Below, piece after piece: positions 16,073 to 23,175 of a stretch of DNA of 28,093 nt (the first letter of the stretch is position 1; each line of letters begins with the position of its first letter). The translations under genes and the position numbers were made by a program. The notes under the pieces are model-generated. The model was given only the letters and a program-made list of their open reading frames with translations, was not told the origin of the DNA and made no database searches. Source of the stretch: CAZKRU01 sp964555235 (lineage in GTDB: Bacteria; Verrucomicrobiota; Verrucomicrobiia; Methylacidiphilales; CAMAQI01); contig CAZKRU010000056.1 in the NCBI GenBank assembly GCA_964555235.1, forward strand, positions 1 through 28,093, read 5' to 3'.

Positions 16073-16555
16073 TTATGGTTTTCGAAAGGTCGCATAAGAC
16101 TCCACAAATCCTTCCCCTTTTCCACTCGGCGTCATCGTCGGCCAGATGATTTTGATCCAGGCCTCCACCGGATCCAGAGACTCTGCTGAAGGAATCCTCG
16201 TATATTTGTAAATCACCTTAAAGCGCGCTTCCTTGGACGTTTTCGTCGGATCAATCGATCTTCCCTGATCATCGATCAAGAGAGAATACTCCTTCTGCTC
16301 CACTGCCTGCCCTGAAAGGGGAAGTGGCGTCATTTGATAAAGAAACGATTTTGACTGAGAGGGCGGCGTTCCGTCCAAATCGGCGATCAGTGCCGTCATT
16401 AAATTCATGGCACGAAACTCGTCGGTCGAAACCTTATTCGTTTTCAAGCCGGCCGGAAGAATTCCAATCAGCAAAACCAGACAAAACGTGACGATCGCCA
16501 TCGCCAACACGACTTCGACCAAAGAAAACCCACGAACTCGCAGAAGTGCTTTCAT
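16073..16555 (-). CDS. Verru_Chthon cassette protein B, GspI/PilV-like prepilin protein
   Basis: A 160-residue protein whose start is MKALLRVRG followed by FSLVEVVLAMAIVTFCLVLL, a canonical prepilin leader and helix with Glu at mature position 5. The 'FSLVEVVLAMAI' form is the one typical of GspI and PilV. The rest is short, as in those families, and ends AWIKIIWPTMTPSG-type strands before the stop. It lies 15 bases after the LacI gene and four bases before C, so the order LacI-B-C is one transcription unit. The exact partner match is inferred. Confidence 0.8.
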   Translation of the reverse strand: MKALLRVRGFSLVEVVLAMAIVTFCLVLLIGILPAGLKTNKVSTDEFRAMNLMTALIADLDGTPPSQSKSFLYQMTPLPLSGQAVEQKEYSLLIDDQGRSIDPTKTSKEARFKVIYKYTRIPSAESLDPVEAWIKIIWPTMTPSGKGEGFVESYATFRKP

Positions 16556-16570
16556 GGTTTAATCCAAGAA

Positions 16571-17605
16571 TTACGGCGCCACTCCCGTCGAATCCCCCAC
16601 TTGCAGTTCAGCGGGAATGACCAATGTCGCAAAAACTTCCTCGTCTTTGGATTCCTTCAAAAGAATCTCAACTGCCGCACGGCCCATTCGTTCGGGATCT
16701 GCCGACGCCCCCGTAATACTCGGCGTCTCCTCCGTTAAGACCCGGGACCGATCAAAGGCCGCAAGCGAAATTTGCCCAGGAATCTCATACCCTTTTTGAA
16801 AAAGACAATGGAGGGCTCCTCGCGCCATCAAACTATTGTAAGCAACCCACGCGGTCGGGATCTGGGATTTTCCAGCTGACTTTAAAAGACTTTCCACAGC
16901 AAGCCGTCCATCCATTCGATCCGCCCCTTCTCCCCTGAAAATGAAGCGTGGATCCAATTCAACGCCACTCGCTTGCAATGCCTGTTGAAATGCTTGAAAT
17001 CGATCTTTCCCGCGCTGTAAGGATTGATTTCCTCCGAGCCAGGCAAATCGACGATGTCCTAATTCAATCAGATGCTTCGCCAAGAGTTGGCCTGCTTGGA
17101 TTTCATGCGAAATGACACTGTGGCACAACCCCGGATACTGAGCCGAGACCAAGACGACTCGCTTCTCCAGCGTCAAAAGCTCCCGAAGAAATTCTTCGCG
17201 AACCTCTCCCAAAACCGCTACCCCCAGACCGGCCGGCTGACGGGAAAAAAGATTTTTGAGCGGCGTCTTTTGGAGCGTGTCTTCATTTCCCAAAAGATAA
17301 AAGGGAATCCCCTGCTCCGCGAGCGACTCCGCCATCCCATGTTGAACGTGCGAAAAAAAGACGCTCTGCGTGGGGAGATGCACTCCCGCTCTTAAAACAA
17401 ATCCAACCCCCTGCGGAAGCGACTGCTGAAATGACATCCCCTTCGGGCGGTAACCGACCTGACGTGCATACTCCCAAATGCGGTTTCTGGACTCCTCGGA
17501 AATTCCACTCGGGCGGCCATTGAGCACCATCGAGATCAAGCTCTGAGAAAGCCCCAGATGTTTCGCCATCCGTTGTTGAGAGATTTTTTTAGCTTTCTGC
17601 GACAT
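16571..17605 (-). CDS. LacI-family transcriptional regulator (module 2)
   Basis: A 344-residue paralogue of the regulator at 8072-9106. The DNA-binding part is ISQQRMAKHLGLSQSLISMV then LNGRPSGIS, with hinge-side GYRPKGM. The recognition helix SQxLxSMVLNG is shared by both, so their operators should be similar. The sensor domain shows LAKHLIELGHRRFAWLGG and LAAFDRSRVLTEETPSITGA. It is first in an operon with B and C, which makes the pseudopilin genes directly linked to a sugar-type sensor. A perfect AT palindrome at its own promoter suggests autoregulation. Confidence 0.9.
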   Translation of the reverse strand: MSQKAKKISQQRMAKHLGLSQSLISMVLNGRPSGISEESRNRIWEYARQVGYRPKGMSFQQSLPQGVGFVLRAGVHLPTQSVFFSHVQHGMAESLAEQGIPFYLLGNEDTLQKTPLKNLFSRQPAGLGVAVLGEVREEFLRELLTLEKRVVLVSAQYPGLCHSVISHEIQAGQLLAKHLIELGHRRFAWLGGNQSLQRGKDRFQAFQQALQASGVELDPRFIFRGEGADRMDGRLAVESLLKSAGKSQIPTAWVAYNSLMARGALHCLFQKGYEIPGQISLAAFDRSRVLTEETPSITGASADPERMGRAAVEILLKESKDEEVFATLVIPAELQVGDSTGVAP

Positions 17606-17640
17606 GTTATTAGTAATAATTATTAGACAGCTTTTGTCAA
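17603..17640 (-). promoter_or_regulatory. Promoter and operator of the LacI-B-C operon
   Basis: On the minus strand TTGACA (17635-17640), a 16-base spacer and TATTAC (17613-17618) are followed after seven bases by the ATG (17603-17605). The perfect 12-base palindrome TAATAATTATTA at 17614-17625 overlaps the -10 box. The mRNA would be nearly leaderless. Confidence 0.7.
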
Positions 17641-17643
17641 CGC

Positions 17644-18408
17644 TTAAACCGAGTAGACGCCCCCGTTGATATCAAGCGTCGTTCCATGAATAAATCCGTC
17701 ATATTCAGAAGCCAGAAAGACCACTGCCCGCGCCACATCTTCCGGCGTTCCAGCGCGACCCAACGGAATTCCTTTTACGGTTGCCTCTGCTGATTCTGTG
17801 GTCGTGTGAGTGTCATGAAATCGCGTTCCCAAAATCAATCCCGGAGCCACCGCATTCACGCGAATCCCTTTCGGGCCCAACTCCGTCGCCATCATCCGGG
17901 TCATCGTCAAGACTGCCCCCTTCGCCGACGCATAGGCCAACGACCCGGCATGCCCCCCTTTTCGCCCCGCCAGCGACGCAAGATTCACAATGCTCGCTCC
18001 CCCTTTCGCCTGTTCCAACCAGGAAACCGCCGCACGAGAGACCCACATCAACGAAGTCACATTCACCCGGTAAATCCGTTCCCACAATTCTGTCGGCATC
18101 TCGGCGAGAGACGAACGCTGCACCAAATCTCCCGCGTTATTCACCAAGACATCGATTCCTCCCAAAAACCGTGCCGCTTCGAGCACCAATCGAGTCGCCT
18201 CAGTCTCTTCGCAAAGATTCGCCTGAAAGACTTCGGCTTTCCCACCTTTTTTCAAAATCGCATCCCGTAACAACTCCGCTCCCTTGCGACTCGAATGAAA
18301 ATGAATCGCCACCGAACCGCCCGCCTCACCGAGCGCTTCAACCATCGCTGCACCCAAGCCCTGACCGCCTCCCGTGACTAAAATCTTTTTCCCTGCGAGC
18401 GTTCCCAT
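17644..18408 (-). CDS. Short-chain dehydrogenase/reductase (SDR)
   Basis: A 254-residue NAD(P)-dependent oxidoreductase of the classical SDR type. It has TGGGQGLGAA for the dinucleotide near residue 9, NNAG near residue 90, the catalytic Ser in IVNLASLAGR, Tyr and Lys in YASAKGAV, and the post-catalytic RVNAVAPGLI. The C-terminal VVFLASEYDGFIHGTTLDIN is typical of sugar or acyl-carrier 3-oxo reductases. The ATG at 18408 is preferred over the longer frame because AAGGAG at 18415-18420 lies six bases upstream. It follows the exported protein gene by 44 bases in the same operon. The substrate is unknown; a sugar or sugar acid is likely from context. Confidence 0.88.
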   Translation of the reverse strand: MGTLAGKKILVTGGGQGLGAAMVEALGEAGGSVAIHFHSSRKGAELLRDAILKKGGKAEVFQANLCEETEATRLVLEAARFLGGIDVLVNNAGDLVQRSSLAEMPTELWERIYRVNVTSLMWVSRAAVSWLEQAKGGASIVNLASLAGRKGGHAGSLAYASAKGAVLTMTRMMATELGPKGIRVNAVAPGLILGTRFHDTHTTTESAEATVKGIPLGRAGTPEDVARAVVFLASEYDGFIHGTTLDINGGVYSV

Positions 18409-18452
18409 CTCAAACTCCTTCGTAATTCTTCCCGATGACAAAATCGCAACTC

Positions 18453-19118
18453 TTACGGAATCGGCACCAGCGAAATATCCGTCACATAGGCATCCAATCC
18501 GACTTTCTGCGAATCTGATTTGATTACCAAATTACTGAGCGGCTTCATGGATGTCGTCTTCGTCTGATAAATCACTTCTCCGGAATTCAACTCACCAAAG
18601 GTAACCTCATAACTCTGTTGATCCTCCCCCGGTTTGAAATCGCAATAGAAATGATACTCCTTCCCAGTCTCCAATCGGAAATGCGTCTTCGCCCGATTTC
18701 CTAAATCTCCAACTCGAAGCCCCTGCTTACTCTCTACCTTGATATCAATAACCCGGTTCTCCGCTTGGGACGATTTCACCTCAGTCAAAATCACACCGAA
18801 GGGTCCATCCAATCGTTTGAAATACGCGCGAAAACTCAATCGCCCCTTGGAGATATCCGTAAATTTCTGGCGAAGTCCGCACAGCCCGCTATCGGAGTCA
18901 TCCACCAAGTGCATCCACAACCTCCCTTGCGAATCCTCAGGAAGCTTATCCCACTGTACCGTCACCCCGGAAGAGATTTTGGAAACCACCCATGGCTTCG
19001 AAATAGGATCCCCCTCCTTCCCATCCACGAGTGTCCCCCCTTGAAGCCGATTTTCCTCCTCGGCAAAGATCATTCCAAGCCCGAAAAACCCGTACATCAG
19101 CGCAAAGATTATTTTCAT
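18453..19118 (-). CDS. Exported protein, paralogue of the module 1 exported protein
   Basis: A 221-residue protein with a signal peptide (MKIIFALMYGFFGLGMIFAEE). The body is beta-rich, with KGRLSFRAYFKRLDGPFGVI and TGKEYHFYCDFKPG matching the pattern of the protein at 7318-8028. The overall shape is that of a concanavalin- or jelly-roll-like binding module, but I cannot name a family. Its start codon lies six bases after a predicted -10 box inside an AT-rich operator. It heads an operon with the SDR gene. Having one such protein in each module suggests a role in sensing or binding the same kind of substrate. Confidence 0.7.
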   Translation of the reverse strand: MKIIFALMYGFFGLGMIFAEEENRLQGGTLVDGKEGDPISKPWVVSKISSGVTVQWDKLPEDSQGRLWMHLVDDSDSGLCGLRQKFTDISKGRLSFRAYFKRLDGPFGVILTEVKSSQAENRVIDIKVESKQGLRVGDLGNRAKTHFRLETGKEYHFYCDFKPGEDQQSYEVTFGELNSGEVIYQTKTTSMKPLSNLVIKSDSQKVGLDAYVTDISLVPIP

Positions 19119-19167
19119 GAAATAATTATTACATAATGTTTAATAATTGCAATAAATATTATTAAAA
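19116..19167 (-). promoter_or_regulatory. Promoter and operators of the exported protein-SDR operon
   Basis: AATAATTATT lies at 19121-19130 next to the ATG. Upstream, GTTTAATAAT at 19138-19147 and its inverse ATTATTAAAA at 19158-19167 frame TTGCAA (19147-19152), a possible -35 box. AATAAT on the minus strand (19125-19130) is 16 bases away and six bases from the ATG. These half-sites match those at 1046-1093. Confidence 0.65.
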
Positions 19168-19221
19168 CTAGAAAGCCGTTGCTCTGAGGAAAACCGAAAC
19201 CTCTCTCCGGGAGACGATCCA

Positions 19222-19301
19222 TCCACGGATTAACACAGATTTAGAGATCCCTATAACACTCCAAACCCTTGAATCTGCGACAATCGGTGTAAATCTGCGG
19301 A
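19222..19301. repeat. Imperfect inverted repeat (TCCACGGATTAACACAGATT family)
   Basis: The 20 bases at 19222-19241 pair with those at 19282-19301 at 16 of 20 positions across a 40-base loop. It lies in the gene-free stretch 19168-19382 between two divergent genes. No other feature is seen there. Confidence 0.6.
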
Positions 19302-19382
19302 CCTCATCCATCCTGCTCTCCTCAGAACTCGCCCTTTCATGGTTAAACTTGCGCTTCGACTCCGAATGATTAAATTCCTCCC

Positions 19383-20306
19383 ATGCGCCCTTTACCTCTT
19401 TTGATCGGCCTCTGCGTGGGAACCACTCTCCTCTGGAGTGATACCATGGAAAAAAAGGAGCCGACGCCGGAATTTAAAAAAGCAATCAAGCCCGTAACGG
19501 AGGAAACCGCGTCTCCTTCCGATACTCCCATCACCGATTACGAAGGAACCGTCCAAACGTTTCGAGCTTCGTACAAGGCAATCGGAAAACCGCGCATCCT
19601 CCTCTACATCAACCGCAGTCTCGTGAAGGATCGCGGTGAATTACTCACCAAAGGCGAAGTGACCGGCTCGATCAAAACCAAGGGAGATCCGATTGCGACG
19701 GGAAATAGTTCCACGGTCCAGATCGGTACCGACAATAAAGTCTCCAGCAATACCGCTCCGACTCCTTCCGGAAAAGGGGGAGAGCGCCAGGAGAACGTCA
19801 GCCTCTCCGAACGAGTTTATGATTCATCCAGCGCGGGAGTTTCCCCGGTGAGTGATTTAGAAGCGCGGCAGATCGAAGAAGCCTTTCAACGTCCCTTCTT
19901 TGACGCCGGCGCCCGATTCATCGATCAGAAGATTGCACGACTCGCCCTTCAATCATTTTCGGATGCTGGCGAATCCTTTTTAACCCCAACGAAATCCGAC
20001 AAAGAGCGCGAAGAAGTCGAAGCCCTCCGAAAATCGTCCGATCTCGTCATTGAAATTCTCGCCCGGCGCAAACCAGTTTCGATCCTTCAAGCCTCCGGGA
20101 ATGACAAAACCGAATGGCGACTCGAACTCACCGCCACCGCTATGAACCTCAAAGACGGAACCAAGCTCGCCCAGGTCAATTCCGAATCCCTCTTCGGATT
20201 CAATCGCCGCCACGGCGCCCAAAAAGAACGCCAAGCCCGACAAGTCACCTCCAACGAAATCATCGAACAAGTCGCCCTCAAACTCATGCAGCAATTGGAA
20301 CCGTAA
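19383..20306 (+). CDS. Exported CsgG/LpoB-like protein
   Basis: A 307-residue protein with a weak signal sequence (MRPLPLLIGLCVGTTLLWSD). Cys11 is not in a clear lipobox. Residues about 30-145 are low-complexity and Thr/Ser/Lys-rich. The second half has the order of the CsgG/LpoB-like fold: a strand PRILLYINRSL, a helix VSDLEARQIEEAFQRPFFDA with GARFIDQ after it, SDLVIEILARRKP, and WRLELTATAMNLKDGTKLAQ. Proteins of this fold sit at the outer membrane and activate or form secretion or cell-wall machines. The start has no Shine-Dalgarno. The family call rests on pattern only and could be wrong. Confidence 0.5.
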   Translation: MRPLPLLIGLCVGTTLLWSDTMEKKEPTPEFKKAIKPVTEETASPSDTPITDYEGTVQTFRASYKAIGKPRILLYINRSLVKDRGELLTKGEVTGSIKTKGDPIATGNSSTVQIGTDNKVSSNTAPTPSGKGGERQENVSLSERVYDSSSAGVSPVSDLEARQIEEAFQRPFFDAGARFIDQKIARLALQSFSDAGESFLTPTKSDKEREEVEALRKSSDLVIEILARRKPVSILQASGNDKTEWRLELTATAMNLKDGTKLAQVNSESLFGFNRRHGAQKERQARQVTSNEIIEQVALKLMQQLEP

Positions 20307-20326
20307 ACGCTTTTTTCATTTCCCCA

Positions 20327-20411
20327 TTGGTAGGGAGACCTCGATGAGGGCGCCGATTCTTAGATCCTCCCACCCCAAGCCGCGGCGGGCTCCTCGAACC
20401 CGCCCTACCAA
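20327..20411 (-). repeat. TTGGTAGG...CCTACCAA palindromic repeat, inverted copy
   Basis: An 85-base unit with both ends intact. Read on the minus strand it matches the copy at 21579-21665 (GGGCGGGTTCGAGGAGCCCGCC stem in parts, then GCGGCTTGGGG and GGCGCCCTCATCGAGGTC). It fills the gap between the CsgG-like gene and mqnC. Confidence 0.8.
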
Positions 20412-20466
20412 AACAAAGAAGCGAAAAACTTGTCTTAGCGCTCCCGACTGTTAAACCGTCTGCGAC

Positions 20467-21576
20467 ATGATTGCCTCTACGATCTTATCGCGTGCCATGG
20501 AAAAGGTTGAAGCGGGGGAGCGGATTTCCGTTGAGGAAGCCAAGGCCCTCTACTCGCTTCCGCTTCCCGAACTCGGCGCACTCGCGGATTCCCGCCGACT
20601 CTCTCTCAAGTCCGCTGCTTACGACGGACATGGCCAGGAAATTGTCACCTATCTGATTGATCGCAACATCAACTACACGAACGTCTGCAACGTCTATTGC
20701 AAGTTCTGCGCGTTTTATCGAACAGAAAAAGATGACGATCATTACGTTTTGACTCCGGAACAGATCAGCCTCAAAATTCGCGAACTCGAAGCAATCGGCG
20801 GCCGTCAAATTCTTCTTCAAGGCGGACATCACCCGAAACTGACGATCGATTATTACCTGACGATGCTTCGTCATATTCGCCAACACCATCCGACGATCAA
20901 TATCCACGGATTCTCCCCGCCGGAGTTCAATCACTTTGCCGAAGTCTTTCATCTCTCGCTCAAAGAAGTCATCCGCCAGTTTCGCGAAGCGGGTCTCGGC
21001 TCCATCCCCGGCGGCGGAGGAGAAATTCTCGTCGATGCGATTCGTAACCGGATCTCTCCGCTCAAATGCAATTCCGACCAATGGCTCGAAGTCATGCGAA
21101 TCGCCCACGGAATGGGAATCAAATCTTCCGCGACGATGATGTTTGGTCATGTCGAATCGGTTGATGACCGTATCGAACACCTGCGCCGCCTTCGTGAGCT
21201 TCAAGACGAAACGCACGGCTTCACCGCCTTCATCTGTTGGACCTTTCAACCGGAAAACACCGTTCTCAAGGCAGAGCCCGTCGGCTCGCACGAATATCTT
21301 CGCATGCAGGCACTGAGCCGCATCTTTTTGGACAACATCGACAACATCCAATCCTCCTGGGTCACCCAAGGTCCGAAAATCGGTCAGATCGCACTTCAAT
21401 ATGGCGCCAATGATTTCGGCAGTGTCATGATGGAAGAAAACGTCGTTTCCTCGGCCGGCACCACTTTCCGTGTGACCGTCGAAGAGATGCAGCGTCTCAT
21501 CCGCGACGCCGGCTACACCCCCCGTCCCCGCGACAACTGGTATCAGCTCGTTGATGAGCCGGTGCTGGCTGGATAA
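20467..21576 (+). CDS. mqnC: Cyclic dehypoxanthinyl futalosine synthase
   Basis: A 369-residue radical SAM enzyme that cyclises dehypoxanthine futalosine in the futalosine route to menaquinone, in the cytoplasm. The iron-sulfur motif CNVYCKFC lies in RNINYTNVCNVYCKFCAFYR (about residues 68-87), the form typical of MqnC rather than MqnE. Other family blocks are GGRQILLQGGHHP, INIHGFSPPE, GLGSIPGGGGEILVD and, near the end, FGSVMMEENVVSSAGTTF. The length is usual. No other menaquinone genes are in the window. The gene is bracketed by two inverted copies of the same palindromic repeat, which isolate it from its neighbours. Confidence 0.95.
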   Translation: MIASTILSRAMEKVEAGERISVEEAKALYSLPLPELGALADSRRLSLKSAAYDGHGQEIVTYLIDRNINYTNVCNVYCKFCAFYRTEKDDDHYVLTPEQISLKIRELEAIGGRQILLQGGHHPKLTIDYYLTMLRHIRQHHPTINIHGFSPPEFNHFAEVFHLSLKEVIRQFREAGLGSIPGGGGEILVDAIRNRISPLKCNSDQWLEVMRIAHGMGIKSSATMMFGHVESVDDRIEHLRRLRELQDETHGFTAFICWTFQPENTVLKAEPVGSHEYLRMQALSRIFLDNIDNIQSSWVTQGPKIGQIALQYGANDFGSVMMEENVVSSAGTTFRVTVEEMQRLIRDAGYTPRPRDNWYQLVDEPVLAG

Positions 21577-21578
21577 AA

Positions 21579-21665
21579 TTGGTAGGGCGGGGTCGATGAC
21601 CCCGCCGCGGCTTGGGGAATAGGACGAGCTAAGAAACGGCGCCCTCATCGAGGTCGTCCTACCAA
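21579..21665 (+). repeat. TTGGTAGG...CCTACCAA palindromic repeat, full copy
   Basis: An 87-base unit starting one base after the region of the mqnC stop. It has the stem GGCGGGGTC-GAT-GACCCCGCC and a right half GGCGCCCTCATCGAGGTC. It is opposite in direction to the copy at 20327. It could end mqnC transcription. Confidence 0.8.
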
Positions 21666-21724
21666 ACGCAAAGAATACGCAATCCTCTTGCTTAACTCGA
21701 ACTGAATGCTAGGACGGTGGGCCT

Positions 21725-22828
21725 ATGCTCAGAGCCGGAATTGTTGGATTACCGAATGTCGGAAAAAGTACGCTTTTCAATGCGATTACCAAAACGCGCA
21801 AAGCTCAAGCCGCGAATTACCCGTTTTGCACCATTGAACCGAATGTCGGCGTTGTCACGGTTCCGGATCACCGCCTCGCCGAGCTCGCCAAGATTCATGG
21901 CAGCGAAAAGTTGATCCCGGCCATTATCGAAATCGTCGATATCGCCGGTCTCGTCAAAGGGGCCAGCCAAGGCGAAGGGCTCGGAAATCAATTTCTGACT
22001 CACATTCGCGAAGTGGATGCGATCATTCAAGTCGTTCGCTGTTTTGAAGATAGCAATGTCCACCACGTCAGCGGCACCGTCGATCCGCTCAGCGACATCG
22101 AAGTCATCATGACAGAATTGGTTCTCTCCGATCTCGGCGCGGTTCAAAAACGGATTGAAAAAAACCAGAAAGCCTCCCGTAGTGGTGACAAGAAAGCGAT
22201 CGCGGAAATTGCGCTTCTCCAGCGTTACGAACCCCACCTGAACTCTGGAAAATCAGCGCTCACGATGGAGACGAACGACGAGGAGAAAGCGTTGCTCAAA
22301 CATTTTGGACTGATGACCTCAAAACCAATCCTCTTCGCCTGCAATGTGGCGGAAGGCGATCTCGCCACGGCGGATCAAAATCCTCATGTCCTCAAAGTTC
22401 GCGAGTATGTGAAGTCTCATCTCGCCACGGAAGCCGTCATTATTTCCGCTCAAATTGAATCCGATCTCGTCGATCTTCCTGAAGACGAGCAGAAGGAATA
22501 TCTCACCGGCCTTGGAGTGAGCGAGTCGGGCGTCGGCATTCTGATTCGCGCGGTCTACCACTTGCTCGGACTCCGCACCTACCTGACCGCTGGACCAAAA
22601 GAAGTGAGAGCCTGGACCATTCATCATGGGGATAAAGCCCCGGCCGCTGCCGGAGTCATTCACTCCGATTTCGAACGCGGATTCATTGCCGCAGAAACCG
22701 TCGCTTACGAGGATCTGATCGCCTGCGGCTCCAATGCCAAGGCGCGCGAAGCAGGCAAGCTCCGTATCGAAGGAAAAGAATACGTCGTCAAAGATGGTGA
22801 CGTCATCGAATTCCGATTCAACGTATGA
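21725..22828 (+). CDS. ychF: Redox-regulated ATPase YchF (Obg-family)
   Basis: A 367-residue P-loop protein of the YchF/Ola1 family, a cytoplasmic ATPase linked to ribosomes and stress. It begins MLRAGIVGLPNVGKSTLFNA with the Walker A motif, followed by NYPFCTIEPNVGVV, the DIAGLVKGASQGEGLGNQFL switch region, and CNVAEGD at the base-recognition site. NxxE in place of NKxD is the mark of ATP rather than GTP use. The C-terminal TGS domain ends in GKEYVVKDGDVIEFRFNV. The length is normal. The TPR gene overlaps its stop by four bases (ATGA), so they form an operon. Confidence 0.95.
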   Translation: MLRAGIVGLPNVGKSTLFNAITKTRKAQAANYPFCTIEPNVGVVTVPDHRLAELAKIHGSEKLIPAIIEIVDIAGLVKGASQGEGLGNQFLTHIREVDAIIQVVRCFEDSNVHHVSGTVDPLSDIEVIMTELVLSDLGAVQKRIEKNQKASRSGDKKAIAEIALLQRYEPHLNSGKSALTMETNDEEKALLKHFGLMTSKPILFACNVAEGDLATADQNPHVLKVREYVKSHLATEAVIISAQIESDLVDLPEDEQKEYLTGLGVSESGVGILIRAVYHLLGLRTYLTAGPKEVRAWTIHHGDKAPAAAGVIHSDFERGFIAAETVAYEDLIACGSNAKAREAGKLRIEGKEYVVKDGDVIEFRFNV

Positions 22829-23175
22829 GTTCCCTTCCCTCCGCCGCCGATGCCTTTGAAGAGGGAAATCTGGCTCTGGCTATTGGGGAACTCGCGGATG
22901 CAGAAACCCATTTCCGTCGAGCGACAGAGTTAGATAAAACTTTTTTTGACGCCTGGCACGCCCTCGGCATGGTCCTCTACAAACAGCAAAAATATCCTGA
23001 AGCCATTGCCGCCGGAAAAGAAGCCATCGCACTCAACATCAACGACCAGATGGCCTGGACCAGTCTTTCCATTGCCTACATGCGCAACGGCCAAATTCCC
23101 GAAGCCGAAGATGCCAGCGCCAAAGCTAAAGTGATTTCGTGGGGCGGCAAAGTCGATCAGATGCAAAAAGGTTAA
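22825..23175 (+). CDS. Small tetratricopeptide repeat protein
   Basis: A 116-residue protein with three TPR-like units: residues about 8-33 (ALAIGELADAETHFRRATEL), 39-68 (FDAWHALGMVLYKQQKYPEA) and 73-102 (MAWTSLSIAYMRNGQIPEAE). There is no signal peptide, so it is cytoplasmic. TPRs mediate protein-protein contacts. Translation is coupled to ychF through the ATGA overlap. Its stop overlaps that of the convergent hipA by three bases, so the hipBA block arrived or was trimmed right up to this gene. Partner unknown. Confidence 0.8.
   Translation: MSSLPSAADAFEEGNLALAIGELADAETHFRRATELDKTFFDAWHALGMVLYKQQKYPEAIAAGKEAIALNINDQMAWTSLSIAYMRNGQIPEAEDASAKAKVISWGGKVDQMQKG

Noticed and set aside
16069..16125. 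Longer start for cassette protein C at 16125
   Set aside because: It would overlap B by 53 bases and add residues with no leader features. The ATG at 16068, four bases after the B stop, is more natural.
18409..18441. Eleven extra N-terminal residues on the SDR protein
   Set aside because: AAGGAG six bases before the ATG at 18408 and the usual short lead before the TGGGQGLG motif favour the later start.
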